62,254 nucleotides of DNA. Origin: Xanthobacteraceae bacterium. Its GTDB lineage: Bacteria > Pseudomonadota > Alphaproteobacteria > Rhizobiales > Xanthobacteraceae. The notes under the pieces were generated by a model. It saw nothing but the letters and a program-made list of their open reading frames with translations. It did not search any database and was not told the origin of the DNA. Below, one piece after another: positions 1-10,440 of the stretch. The DNA lies in the NCBI GenBank assembly GCA_030038995.1, contig JASHQS010000082.1, positions 1-62,254 of the forward strand. The letters are read 5' to 3'. How positions within the stretch are numbered: position 1 is the first letter of the stretch; every line of letters starts with the position of its first letter. A program made the position numbers and the translations under genes.

Positions 1-49
1 AAAATCGGAATAGTTCGCGATCAGGGGCGCATTGCAAAGGAATGCACCA

Positions 50-259
50 ATGAAGTCTCTCACCAGCAAGTTGCTGTTGTCCGCCCTGGCCATCGGGCTC
101 GTCGCCACGCCGGCGTTGGCGCAGCGGCCGCACCGGTACGCGCCGCCGCAGCAGGCGAACGTCTATCCGGTGCCCACGTATCCCAACCCGGTTACCCGCA
201 GCGGCAGCGCTGCGTCGATCGAATCCGGCGCGGCGTTCAACCTCGACTACGGCTACTGA
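50..259 (+). CDS. Small secreted protein of unknown function
   Basis: This encodes a 69-residue protein of unknown function. Residues 1-24 form a typical Sec signal peptide: a basic N-terminus (MKSLTSK), a hydrophobic core and an ALA-Q cleavage site. The remaining ~45 residues are rich in Pro, Tyr, Gln and Ser with no recognised domain, so the mature product is probably a small periplasmic or exported peptide. I chose the ATG at 50 because AAAGG lies at 36-40 at ribosome-binding distance. An in-frame start at 32 would add six residues without a good ribosome site. A strong hairpin follows the gene. Confidence 0.6.
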   Translation: MKSLTSKLLLSALAIGLVATPALAQRPHRYAPPQQANVYPVPTYPNPVTRSGSAASIESGAAFNLDYGY

Positions 260-286
260 GCCATCGCGCCGTCAATTGCGTAGCGT

Positions 287-318
287 CGAAGGGCTCCGAA
301 CTGCTTCGGAGCCCTTCG
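287..318. terminator. Strong 14-bp hairpin between genes
   Basis: Perfect stem CGAAGGGCTCCGAA with loop CTGC and the matching arm. It lies 28 bases after the small secreted protein gene. No T-run follows, so it may be an RNA-stabilising or Rho-assisted end rather than a classical intrinsic terminator. Confidence 0.55.
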
Positions 319-420
319 CCTGTGCAAGCTGCCGGCGGCCGCCGCAGCGCGCGCGGTTTGCATTTGCCGGCCGGTTGGGTTGAACTGCATGCCCAATCGT
401 TTCAGTGCCGGGGAAAATCC

Positions 421-1602
421 ATGCTCAAAACCGTCGCCGCGTTCGACCGCATCGGCGAAGAGAACGCGTTCGCGGTGCTGGCGCGCGCCACGCAGCTCGC
501 CGCCGCCGGCCGCGACATCATCAATCTCGGCATCGGCCAGCCCGACTTCCGCACCCCCGACTTCATCGTCGAGGCCGCCGTGAAGGCGCTGCGCGACGGC
601 CATCACGGCTACACGCCGGCGGTCGGCATTCTGCCGCTGCGCGAGGCAGTCGCCGCCGATCTCGGCAAGCGCTTCCGCGTGCGCCTCTCGCCCGACGAAG
701 TCATGATCATGCCCGGCGGCAAGCCGACCATGTACATGGCGATCGTGATGTTCGGCGAGCCGGGCGCCGACATCCTCTATCCCGATCCCGGCTTTCCGAT
801 CTATCGCTCGATGATCGAATATACCGGCGCGCGGCCGATCCCGGTGCCGATCCGCGAGGAGAACGGCTTTGCCTTCTCGGCCGAGGAAACGCTGCGGCTG
901 ATCACCCCGCAGACGCGGCTGATCATCGTCAACTCGCCGGCCAATCCGACCGGCGGCGTCACGCCCAAGGCTGAAGTCGACAGGCTCGTCGCCGGACTGG
1001 AGCGCCATCCCGATGTCGCGATCATGTCCGACGAGATCTACGATCACATGCTCTATGACGGCGAGACCCATGTCTGCCTGCTGTCGTATCCGTCGATCCG
1101 CGACCGGCTCGTCCTGCTCAATGGTTGGTCGAAGACTTACGCCATGACCGGCTGGCGGCTCGGCTACGCGGTGTGGCCCGGCAAGCTCTACGATTATGCG
1201 CGCAAGCTCGCGGTCAACCTCTATTCCTGCGTCAACGCCGCCACGCAATATGCCGGCCTTGCCGCGCTCACCGGCCCGCAGGACGAATGCGCCAGGATGG
1301 TCGCCGAGTTCGACCGCCGGCGCAAAATCGTGGTTGCCGGCCTGAGCAAGCTGCCCGGCATGTCGTGCACCACGCCCAAGGGCGCGTTCTACGCCTTTCC
1401 CAACATCAAGCGCACCGGCTGGAAGTCCAAGCCGCTCGCCAATGCGCTCCTCGACGAATCCGGCGTCGCGCTGATCGGCGGCCCCGATTTCGGCGTTCTC
1501 GGCGAAGGGTTTTTGCGCGTGTCCTATGCCAACTCGACCGAAAATATTTTGCGGGCGCTCGACCGCATGGGCGAGTTTTTGGCGAGCCGCAAGGCGGCTT
1601 AG
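421..1602 (+). CDS. PLP-dependent aminotransferase, class I/II (fold type I)
   Basis: This is a 393-residue cytoplasmic aminotransferase of the aspartate aminotransferase superfamily, close to the usual family length. Visible landmarks are NSPANPTGG (171-179), the DEIY segment around 204-207 that binds the PLP pyridine and phenol groups, and the Schiff-base lysine in SKTYAMTGWRLGY (K238). The family transfers amino groups between amino acids and 2-oxo acids; the substrate cannot be told from sequence. The start at 421 is chosen because family homology begins at MLKTV; an upstream in-frame ATG at 322 adds 33 low-complexity residues. Confidence 0.88.
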   Translation: MLKTVAAFDRIGEENAFAVLARATQLAAAGRDIINLGIGQPDFRTPDFIVEAAVKALRDGHHGYTPAVGILPLREAVAADLGKRFRVRLSPDEVMIMPGGKPTMYMAIVMFGEPGADILYPDPGFPIYRSMIEYTGARPIPVPIREENGFAFSAEETLRLITPQTRLIIVNSPANPTGGVTPKAEVDRLVAGLERHPDVAIMSDEIYDHMLYDGETHVCLLSYPSIRDRLVLLNGWSKTYAMTGWRLGYAVWPGKLYDYARKLAVNLYSCVNAATQYAGLAALTGPQDECARMVAEFDRRRKIVVAGLSKLPGMSCTTPKGAFYAFPNIKRTGWKSKPLANALLDESGVALIGGPDFGVLGEGFLRVSYANSTENILRALDRMGEFLASRKAA

Positions 1603-1660
1603 ATTAACAACTCGACTGCGCCGTGCTATCTTTTCCATAGTGCTGCGAGGAAGCGCACTC

Positions 1661-2233
1661 ATGGACGACATCGCCAAGGCGCCTGGTTCAAATCAATTAG
1701 ATGCAAACGGTTTGCGTGGAATCATTGCTGCCACGACTGAAAGGCTACTTGTGGAATCGAACGCGCACTATATTAGCGCCGAAGCGTTGCATAGGCGGAA
1801 TATCAGTTTCACTGTAACGATTATAGCGATGACAACAATATTTTTATTCCTATCCAACATTTCACTATTTACAACAAGCATCTCTGAAGCGGTCAGGTTT
1901 GGAGTGGGGCTCGGAAGTACGCTAACGGTTGTGTTAGCCGCAATCCAATATGCTTTACGGGATCAAGAGAGTATCAATCAGCATAGACTGGCGGCCGTAA
2001 ATTTTTCTTCGATTCGACGTGAGCTGGAGCTGCTGCTAAAAATTTGCACCGATAGTGACCTCCTTAAAAAAACGGATGAAGTTGAACAGTTGCTTGCTCG
2101 CTACACAATAGTCTCGTCACACTCTCCGCTCATCTCGGGGAGACGCATCCAAAAGGCCATAAAGAGGGCAGAGATGCACAAAAAGGCTGGGCTGTTACCG
2201 GATGTCCTATTGACCCCAAATAGCGATCCATAA
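1661..2233 (+). CDS. SLATT-domain-like two-helix membrane protein
   Basis: This is a 190-residue protein with two predicted membrane helices (about 49-70 and 80-98), a long helical segment (about 107-150) and a C-terminal sP-type motif (HSPLISG, 154-160). That layout fits the SLATT family (SMODS and SLOG-associating two-TM effector domain), which is predicted to form membrane pores in nucleotide-signal-dependent immunity. No SLOG, SMODS or kinase partner is next to it. GAGG at 1647-1650 supports the start. The gene and its downstream flank are strikingly AT-rich, with ATA, TTA and AAA codons, unlike both neighbours, which suggests transfer. The family call is by pattern, not by a search. Confidence 0.68.
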   Translation: MDDIAKAPGSNQLDANGLRGIIAATTERLLVESNAHYISAEALHRRNISFTVTIIAMTTIFLFLSNISLFTTSISEAVRFGVGLGSTLTVVLAAIQYALRDQESINQHRLAAVNFSSIRRELELLLKICTDSDLLKKTDEVEQLLARYTIVSSHSPLISGRRIQKAIKRAEMHKKAGLLPDVLLTPNSDP

Positions 2234-2391
2234 GTCATAGGACTACGATGCCAAATAGAGTCCGCTTCGTTATCTATGACTGAACTCATCGGTATTCCAG
2301 AGTGCGCACAAAATCATTTGCGTCAATATCTTAACGCTTGGTTCCAGATGCGCATAAATTGAAGTACCGTACGACCGATAAAAGAAAATCG

Positions 2392-3624
2392 ATGTCCACT
2401 CAGCTCTCCGAAGAACAGCGCCTGATGCGGCAAAGCTGCCGCGATTTCGTCGATGAGGTGGTCATTCCGTTCATTCGCGGCCATTGGCAGCGCGAATGGC
2501 TGATGACGCCGGAGGACCGGCTGCCGCCGGGAATCCTCGAAGGTGCCGAGAAGGTCGGCATCCGCACGCTCGGCGTGCCCGAAGAATTTGGCGGAGTCGA
2601 ACTCGACCGCGGCAGCGAGGTGGCGACGTTCGCGCTGATCGCCGAAGAAATCGCGCGCGGCGATTCCGGGCTCGCCGACAAGCTGGTGCAGAACTGGAAA
2701 GTCGCCGTGCTGCTGCGCAACCTGGCGCCCCGCCACTTGCAGGAAAAATGGTTCGCGCGGCTCCTCGCCGATCCGCAGTTTCTCCTGGCGCATTGCCTGA
2801 CCGAGCCGCGCGGCGCCTCCGACCGGTGGCTCCCCTACAACGTGCCGGAAGCCGCAATGGCGACCCGCGCGGTGAAGAAGAACGGCGAATGGATCATCAA
2901 CGGCCGCAAGCAATTCATCTCCAACGGCTACGACGCCGGCCTGTTCGTGGTCTACGCCAACACCAATCCGCAAGTCGGCATGCTGGCCGGCACGTCGAGC
3001 TTTTTAGTGCCGCGCGACACGCCCGGGCTGACCGTTGCGCGCTGCAACGAGACCATCGGCTGCCGCTTCATGAACAACGGCGAACTGGTGTTCGAGGACA
3101 TGCGCGTGCCGGCCGATCATCTGTTGGTCGAGAGCGACGCGCTGGGCAAGGCCGCGGTCTATTTCCGGCCGGGAAAAATCATCCAGGCGGCTAAAAATCT
3201 CGGCGTCGGCGTGCGCGCCTTCGAGGTCACCGCGGAATACGTGCAGAATTACGCCCAGGGCGGGCGCATCCTGATCAAGCATCAGGCGGTGGCGTTGCGG
3301 CTTGCCGATATGGCGACGCGGATCGAGGCGGTGCGCGGGCTGCTCGAGCGCGCCGCGCGCGCCGTCGACGACAATGCGCCCGAGGCCGATACGCTGTGCA
3401 ACATGGCCAAGGTGTTCGCTTCGGAGGAAATCCTCAAAGTGGCGCAGCATGCGCTCGAACTGCACGGCGGCAACGGCGCCATGCTCGATTTCGGCGTCGA
3501 AAAGCTGTTCCGCGACGCCGCGATTTTTTTGCACATGGACGCGACTGTCGACATTTCGCGCTTCAAGATCGTCAAATCGCTGTTCCCGCACACGGCGGGA
3601 AAATATGCGGGGCCGGAGCAGTGA
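2392..3624 (+). CDS. Acyl-CoA dehydrogenase family protein
   Basis: This is a 410-residue flavoenzyme with the three-part acyl-CoA dehydrogenase fold: an N-terminal helical domain, a middle beta domain (LTEPRGASD and WIINGRKQFISNG around 145-180) and a C-terminal helical domain ending with ELHGGNGAMLDFGVEKLFRDA. Such enzymes oxidise acyl-CoA to enoyl-CoA with FAD and pass electrons to ETF. The substrate chain length is unclear. The gene stands alone between an AT-rich island and the convergent atpD. I took the ATG at 2392 because the ORF upstream of it is AT-rich and lacks family similarity. Confidence 0.87.
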   Translation: MSTQLSEEQRLMRQSCRDFVDEVVIPFIRGHWQREWLMTPEDRLPPGILEGAEKVGIRTLGVPEEFGGVELDRGSEVATFALIAEEIARGDSGLADKLVQNWKVAVLLRNLAPRHLQEKWFARLLADPQFLLAHCLTEPRGASDRWLPYNVPEAAMATRAVKKNGEWIINGRKQFISNGYDAGLFVVYANTNPQVGMLAGTSSFLVPRDTPGLTVARCNETIGCRFMNNGELVFEDMRVPADHLLVESDALGKAAVYFRPGKIIQAAKNLGVGVRAFEVTAEYVQNYAQGGRILIKHQAVALRLADMATRIEAVRGLLERAARAVDDNAPEADTLCNMAKVFASEEILKVAQHALELHGGNGAMLDFGVEKLFRDAAIFLHMDATVDISRFKIVKSLFPHTAGKYAGPEQ

Positions 3625-3745
3625 TACGATTTACGAGTGATATGATTTGCCTCGGATCGCAGCCCGCCGTTTAGCGCCGTTGCGATCGACGGCTTGCTCT
3701 GATCGGCAAAAATCAGCCGCTGCTGCGTGCTTCGGCCCGGCTGCA

Positions 3746-5188
<1,443 letters not shown>

Positions 5189-5394
5189 TCACGACGTCAC
5201 GACGCTTCGCTTTGGCGTCACGGCCCCTGATCGCCACGCTCTATCGTGATGAACGCCCCAAGCTGCAAATGGGACGAGCCCGTACTGCCTAACATGACAT
5301 GGGGAAAGGAGCTGTGCGCTGGCGCCGGGTAGCTAGCATTTCGCTGCTCCGTTGTCCACGGGTCGTAGCCCAAAGATCGGCTACGTTGCCGCGC

Positions 5395-6285
5395 TCACGC
5401 TGACTGCGTCAGCCGGAATCCGGCCACCACGATGGCGAGACCGGCGAGCTGCGCCAGGCTCGGCACTTCGCCAAGCGTCAGAAAGCCGATCAAGAGCGAG
5501 AACGGCGGCACCAGCGACGGATAGACCGCGGCACGGCCGGCGCCGAGCAGGATGACGGCGCGGGTGAACAAGTAGATCGCCGCGGGACCGGCAAACACGC
5601 CTTGCGCGATGGCCTGCAGCAGGTTTTCCCAAAATCCGGCGGCAACGAGATTGTCGTAGGTGAAGAACAGGATCGGCAGCCCGGCCAGCGACAAGACACT
5701 GGTGATCGCGGCGGCGCGCATCGGCGCAATTTGCCACAGCCGCAGCAGCATGCCGAAAACCGCAAACGTGCTTCCGGCGGCGACGAACAAAAGATCGCCC
5801 AACAGTCCCTGCCGACCCATCGTCCGCACCGCTTCGGTACCGATGACGGCAAGGCCCGCGACGATGATCGCGGCACCGGCGATCCGGCGCGGTGGCAAAG
5901 TCTCCTTGACGAAAAGCCGCGCCAGGACGAGCCCGCCGACCGCGGCGCAGGACGGTTGAATGATGCTGCCGTGGCCGAGCGGCACATAGACGTAACCGAC
6001 ATAGCTCCACAGCGCGAGCGGCAGCCCGCCGAAGGCCGTCAGCGCGATGCCGCGGCGCCAGCCAAGCCCGCCGAGATCGCCGAGGCCGTTTGCCGCGACG
6101 AGCGGCAAGAGCGCCACGCCGGGCCAGACGAAGCGGTGCAGCGCCAACACGAGCGGCGACATGCCGACCAGCACGCCGTGCCGCGCGGCGACGAACCCGA
6201 CGGCCCAGAACAGCGCCGAGCCGGCGCCGCACAGCATGCCTAACGCCGCGGTGCGCCGGTCGGTCAGCGGCGGAGAAAAGTTCAT
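5395..6285 (-). CDS. EamA/DMT-family transporter
   Basis: This is a 296-residue integral membrane protein with about ten hydrophobic helices in two EamA repeats, the usual size for drug/metabolite-transporter superfamily exporters. Glycine-rich helix ends such as AGSALFWAVGFVAARHG open the first repeat. Substrate unknown. The ATG at 6285 (MNFSPPLTD) is preferred; the open frame continues upstream to 6735 only as a shadow of modC. Confidence 0.85.
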   Translation of the reverse strand: MNFSPPLTDRRTAALGMLCGAGSALFWAVGFVAARHGVLVGMSPLVLALHRFVWPGVALLPLVAANGLGDLGGLGWRRGIALTAFGGLPLALWSYVGYVYVPLGHGSIIQPSCAAVGGLVLARLFVKETLPPRRIAGAAIIVAGLAVIGTEAVRTMGRQGLLGDLLFVAAGSTFAVFGMLLRLWQIAPMRAAAITSVLSLAGLPILFFTYDNLVAAGFWENLLQAIAQGVFAGPAAIYLFTRAVILLGAGRAAVYPSLVPPFSLLIGFLTLGEVPSLAQLAGLAIVVAGFRLTQSA

Positions 6286-6359
6286 CCCGCAGAATAATCC
6301 GCCGCCGCTGCGGCAGACAAACGGCGATTGTTTACGGCTGCTTTCGCCGCTGGCGAAGC

Positions 6360-7052
6360 TCAAGCAAGCGCATCGGCATCGGTTTCCTGCAGAAGCTCGA
6401 TGCCGCCGGCGGCGACGACGCGGCCGGATTTCAGGCAAACGACGTGGGTGGCGATGTGGCGCAGCTCCGCCGCCAGATGACTGACATAGACGATCGGCAC
6501 GCCGGCTTCGTCGCGCAGGCGCACCAGATAGGGCAAAATCTCGCGCTTGCGGGCGGCGTCCAATGCCGCGAGCGGCTCGTCGAGCAGCAAGAGGCGAGGG
6601 CGCATCAGCAAGGCGCGGCCGACGGCGACGCGCTGGCGCTCGCCGCCCGACAGCATGCGCGGCCGCCGCTCGAGGAGGCGGCCGATGTCGAGCAGCGTGA
6701 TGACGCGGTGCAGCGCGCCGGCGTCGCGCGGGCACCCGCTCATGCGCCGGCCATAGTCGAGGTTTTGCCGCACCGAAAGATGCGGAAACAGCCGGCCGTC
6801 CTGGAACACGTAGCCGATGTGCCGCCGATGCGGCGGCACGTCGATGCCAGCCGACGCATCGAACAGCACGGTGTCGTCGAGCGCGATGCGGCCGTGGTCC
6901 GGCCGCAGCAGGCCGGCGATCATATTGACCACCGAAGTCTTGCCGGCTCCGGACGGTCCGAACAAAGCGGTGGCGCCGCCGGTCGCTTGAAAGCGCACCG
7001 CAATCTTGAACGCGCCGAGCAGCTTTTCGACCTCGACGGCGAGCACGCTCAT
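6360..7052 (-). CDS. modC: Molybdate ABC transporter ATP-binding protein, short form
   Basis: This is a 230-residue ABC ATPase that powers molybdate import with ModB. It has Walker A GPSGAGKT (32-39), a YVFQDGRLFPH Q-loop (81-91), the signature LSGGERQ (134-140), Walker B LLLLDEP (154-160) and a switch histidine in VSHLAAE. It ends at about residue 230, whereas typical ModC proteins run to ~350 residues and carry a C-terminal TOBE/MOP oxyanion-sensing domain; that domain is absent here. The start overlaps the modB stop by four bases (ATGA), showing translational coupling. The specificity call comes from the modABC order. Confidence 0.88.
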   Translation of the reverse strand: MSVLAVEVEKLLGAFKIAVRFQATGGATALFGPSGAGKTSVVNMIAGLLRPDHGRIALDDTVLFDASAGIDVPPHRRHIGYVFQDGRLFPHLSVRQNLDYGRRMSGCPRDAGALHRVITLLDIGRLLERRPRMLSGGERQRVAVGRALLMRPRLLLLDEPLAALDAARKREILPYLVRLRDEAGVPIVYVSHLAAELRHIATHVVCLKSGRVVAAGGIELLQETDADALA

Positions 7053-7744
7053 TCCCCGTGCAAGCGGACGGCGGCGCGTCGCGCGAACCATTCGGAAGCC
7101 AAGAGCGCAGCGAATGACAGCGCGATTGCGACGACGACGAGCCGGCCGGCCGCCGCGTCGCCGCCCGGCACTTGGGTGAGCGTGTAGATCGCCGCCGAGA
7201 TCGTCTGGGTCTCGCCCGGAATGTTCGAGACGAAGGTGATGGTGGCGCCGAATTCGCCCAGCGCGCGGGCGAAGCACAGCAGCATGCCGGCGATCACGCC
7301 GGGCAGTGCCAGCGGCAACGTGACGGTGACAAAGACCAGGAAGCGATTGGCGCCGAGCGTCGCCGCGGCGTCTTCCAGGCGGCGGTCGATCGCTTCGATG
7401 GACAGCCGGATCGGGCGGATCATCAGCGGAAAGCCCATGATGCCGCAGGACAGCGCCGCGCCGGTCCAGCGGAATGAAAAGACGATGCCGAGGTACTCAT
7501 AGAGAAATGCGCCGATCGGTCCGCGCCGGCCGAACGAGATCAGCAGCAGATAGCCGGTCACGACCGGCGGCAGCACCAGCGGCAGGTGCACGACGCCGTC
7601 GAGCAGCGTCTTGCCCCAGAATTTGCGGCGCGCCAGCAACCAGCCGAGGGCGATGCCGAACGGTAGCGCGCAAGCGGTGGCGACGACCGAGACGCGCAGC
7701 GACAGCGCGACCGCCGTCCATTGGTCGGGCGCGAGGTCAAACAT
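7049..7744 (-). CDS. modB: Molybdate ABC transporter permease
   Basis: This is a 231-residue inner-membrane permease with about five helices. The EAA-loop region reads IEAIDRRLEDAAATLGANRF, and FARALGEFGATITFVSNIPGETQT is the diagnostic ModB stretch. It pairs with ModC to move molybdate delivered by ModA. It sits 9 bases after modA and overlaps modC by 4 bases, so the three genes form one operon on the minus strand. Confidence 0.93.
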   Translation of the reverse strand: MFDLAPDQWTAVALSLRVSVVATACALPFGIALGWLLARRKFWGKTLLDGVVHLPLVLPPVVTGYLLLISFGRRGPIGAFLYEYLGIVFSFRWTGAALSCGIMGFPLMIRPIRLSIEAIDRRLEDAAATLGANRFLVFVTVTLPLALPGVIAGMLLCFARALGEFGATITFVSNIPGETQTISAAIYTLTQVPGGDAAAGRLVVVAIALSFAALLASEWFARRAAVRLHGE

Positions 7745-7753
7745 CGCAGGCGT

Positions 7754-8545
7754 TCATGACGTCGGCTTCGCCAAAACTGCGAACCCGTAGCGCTCGAAAA
7801 TCGTTCGCGCCGCCGCCGAGCGCAGGAACGCCAGATACGCGGCCGTGCCGGGCTTGGCGTTCACCGTCGCCGCCACCGGATAGATGATCGGGGGGTGTGT
7901 ATTCTCGGGAAACGTGCCGACGATTTTGACGCCGGGCTCGACCTTGGCGTCGGTGGAATAAACGATGCCGAGGGGCGCCTCGCCGCGCGCCACCAGAATG
8001 AGCGCGGCGCGCACGTTCTGGGTCATCGCCATCTTCGGCTCGACCGACGTCCAGACGCCGAGTTGTTGCAGCGCCTCCTTGGCGTATATTCCGACGGGCA
8101 CGGCCTTCACGTCGCCGGTAGCGACGCGCCCGTCGCCGGCGAGCTTGGCGAGGTCGAATCCCGGTGCGATGATTACGTTGCCGATCTTGGAATCTTTTGG
8201 CGCGATCAGGACCAGCGTGTTGCCGAGCAGATTGACGCGGCTGTCGTTCTTGATGAGCTTTTTCTGCGCCGCATAGTCCATCCACTTCAGGTCGGCGGAC
8301 AGGAAGATGTCCGCCGGCGCGCCGGCGTCGATCTGCTTGATGAGCGCCGAGCTGGCGTCGTAGCTCGCCACCACCTTGACGCCGCTGGTTTTGCTGAACG
8401 CGGCGTCGACGTCGTCGAGAGCGTTCTTCATCGAGGCGGCGGCGAACACGGTAATGGAATGTTGTTGGGCGGCGGCGCAATGCCCGGTCAACGCAATTGC
8501 CAGCACGGCGGCGAAAGCCGCGGCGAGGCGCTTTTTCTGCACCAT
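7754..8545 (-). CDS. modA: Molybdate ABC transporter substrate-binding protein
   Basis: This is a 263-residue periplasmic protein with a signal peptide ending near CAAA-Q (about residue 26). It opens with the family pattern ITVFAAASMKNALDDVDAAF and has the AGAPADIFLSAD segment that lines the oxyanion pocket. It captures molybdate (or tungstate) for ModBC. The ATG at 8545 is preceded by a GGAGG ribosome site; the longer frame to 8794 has no support. First gene of the mod operon. I saw no convincing ModE box or molybdenum-cofactor riboswitch in the 248-base gap upstream. Confidence 0.93.
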   Translation of the reverse strand: MVQKKRLAAAFAAVLAIALTGHCAAAQQHSITVFAAASMKNALDDVDAAFSKTSGVKVVASYDASSALIKQIDAGAPADIFLSADLKWMDYAAQKKLIKNDSRVNLLGNTLVLIAPKDSKIGNVIIAPGFDLAKLAGDGRVATGDVKAVPVGIYAKEALQQLGVWTSVEPKMAMTQNVRAALILVARGEAPLGIVYSTDAKVEPGVKIVGTFPENTHPPIIYPVAATVNAKPGTAAYLAFLRSAAARTIFERYGFAVLAKPTS

Positions 8546-8793
8546 GACGGTCCTCCAACGCGGTCGCGCGGCGCGCTCCTGCGCGGATCCGGCCATTATT
8601 GTCGAGATCGATACGACCGCCTTGGGGACCGTCGTTCCGGGCGCTGACGGCGCGCGCCCAGCGCGCCGTTCGTCGTGCCGGAGCACTATGCGCCGGCGCG
8701 CGGACTGAAGACAAGTGGCGCGCTTGAGTTCCTCGCCAACGCCTGTGTTATGGTCATGGTGTTGTGGTGGCGGGGGCCAGCAGGGAGGCCGCA

Positions 8794-10425
8794 ATGACCG
8801 AGCCGACGGCGATCGAAGGCGAATACGATTACATCATCGTCGGCGCGGGCTCGGCCGGCTGCCTCCTGGCCAATCGGCTGTCGGCCGATGTGCAGAAACG
8901 CGTGCTGCTGCTCGAGGCCGGCGGCCGCGATAATTGGATCTGGTTCCACATTCCGGTCGGCTATCTGTTCGCCATCGGCAACCCGCGCTCGGACTGGTGC
9001 TTCAAGACCGAGCCGGAGGAGGGCCTCAACGGCCGCGTGCTCAATTATCCGCGCGGCAAGGCGATCGGCGGCTCGTCGGCGATCAACGCCATGATCTACA
9101 TGCGCGGCCAGGCCGCCGATTACGACCATTGGCGGCAGCTTGGACTGACCGGCTGGGGCTGGGACGACGTGCTGCCGTATTTCAAGAAGCACGAGAACCA
9201 TTTTCTCGGCGACAGCGACAAGTACGGCGTCGATGGTGAATTGCGCATCGAGCCGCCGCGCGTGCACTGGCAACTGCTCGAAGCGTTCCGCGCCGCCGCA
9301 GCACAAGCCGGCATCAAATCCATCACGGATTTCAACACCGGCGACAATGAAGGCTGCTGCGCCTTTCATGTGAACCAGAAGCGGGGCCGGCGCTGGTCGT
9401 CGGCGACGGCGTTTCTCAAGCCGGTGCTGCATCGGCCGAACCTGCGGCTCGAGACCGGCTGTTTGGCCGAAGCCGTTTTGTTCGACGGCCGGCGCGCGGC
9501 CGGCGTGCGCTGGCGGCAGGGCTTCGAGGCGCGCAGTGCGCGCTGCCGCGGCGAAGTGATTCTGGCCGCCGGCGCCATCGGTTCGCCGCAGCTTCTGTTG
9601 TTGTCCGGCGTCGGTCCGGCCGAGCATTTGCGCCAGCACGGCATTGCGGTGGTGCTCGACCGGCCTGGCGTCGGCGCCAATCTGCAGGACCATCTGCAAC
9701 TGCGGCTGATCTACAAAGTCGAGGGTATCAAGACGCTCAACGAGCGCTACCATGCGCCGCTCGGCTTTGTCGGCATGCTCGCCGAATACGCGCTGTTCCG
9801 CCGCGGCCCGTTGACCATGGCGCCGTCGCAGCTCGGCCTGTTCACCCGTTCCGATCCCGATCAGGAGCGCGCCAACCTGCAATATCACGTGCAGCCGCTG
9901 TCGCTCGATAAGTTCGGCGACCCGCTGCACAGGTTTCCGGCGTTCACGGCAAGCGTCGCCAACCTGCAGCCGTCGAGCCGCGGCCGGCTGCGGCTCGCCT
10001 CGCCGCAAGCGGCCGATCCGCCGGCGATCAAGCCCAATTACCTCTCGACCGACCAGGACCGCCGCATCGCGGCGAGCGCGATCCGCCTGACGCGGCGCAT
10101 CGTGCGGCAGCCGGCGCTCGCAGCTTACCATCCGGCCGAATATCTGCCGGGCCCGTCGGTGTCCGATACGGACGAGCAGGCCCTGATCAAGGCCGCGGGC
10201 GATACCGGCACCACGATCTTCCATCCGGTCGGCACCGCCAAGATGGGGCTGCCGAGCGATCCGCTGGCCGTAGTCGACGAGCGGCTCTCCGTCATCGGCC
10301 TCGAGCGGCTGCGCGTTGTCGACGCCTCGGCCATGCCGACCATCACCTCGGGCAACACCAACGCGCCGACCATGATGATCGCCGAAAAAGGCGCGGCGCT
10401 GATCCGCGCCGCCGGCGCCGCCTGA
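8794..10425 (+). CDS. GMC-family FAD oxidoreductase (choline dehydrogenase-like)
   Basis: This is a 543-residue flavoprotein of the glucose-methanol-choline family. It has the FAD Rossmann motif GAGSAG (17-22), GMC signature 1 in GKAIGGSSAINAMIYMRG, GMC signature 2 in GAIGSPQLLLLSGVGP, the active-site His in TTIFHPVGTAKMG and the partner Asn in TITSGNTNAPTMM near the C-terminus. These enzymes oxidise alcohols; the true substrate is unknown. GGGAGG at 8783-8788 fixes the ATG at 8794. It is divergent from modA and followed 15 bases later by a membrane protein gene. Confidence 0.92.
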   Translation: MTEPTAIEGEYDYIIVGAGSAGCLLANRLSADVQKRVLLLEAGGRDNWIWFHIPVGYLFAIGNPRSDWCFKTEPEEGLNGRVLNYPRGKAIGGSSAINAMIYMRGQAADYDHWRQLGLTGWGWDDVLPYFKKHENHFLGDSDKYGVDGELRIEPPRVHWQLLEAFRAAAAQAGIKSITDFNTGDNEGCCAFHVNQKRGRRWSSATAFLKPVLHRPNLRLETGCLAEAVLFDGRRAAGVRWRQGFEARSARCRGEVILAAGAIGSPQLLLLSGVGPAEHLRQHGIAVVLDRPGVGANLQDHLQLRLIYKVEGIKTLNERYHAPLGFVGMLAEYALFRRGPLTMAPSQLGLFTRSDPDQERANLQYHVQPLSLDKFGDPLHRFPAFTASVANLQPSSRGRLRLASPQAADPPAIKPNYLSTDQDRRIAASAIRLTRRIVRQPALAAYHPAEYLPGPSVSDTDEQALIKAAGDTGTTIFHPVGTAKMGLPSDPLAVVDERLSVIGLERLRVVDASAMPTITSGNTNAPTMMIAEKGAALIRAAGAA

Positions 10426-10440
10426 GCAAGTTTTCCGGCA

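Noticed and set aside
253-1677. 474-residue minus-strand frame
   Set aside because: Shadow of the PLP aminotransferase; no domain and no ribosome site.
8546-8793. Molybdenum-cofactor riboswitch or ModE site upstream of modA
   Set aside because: Looked for the palindromic ModE box and for a structured leader; nothing convincing.
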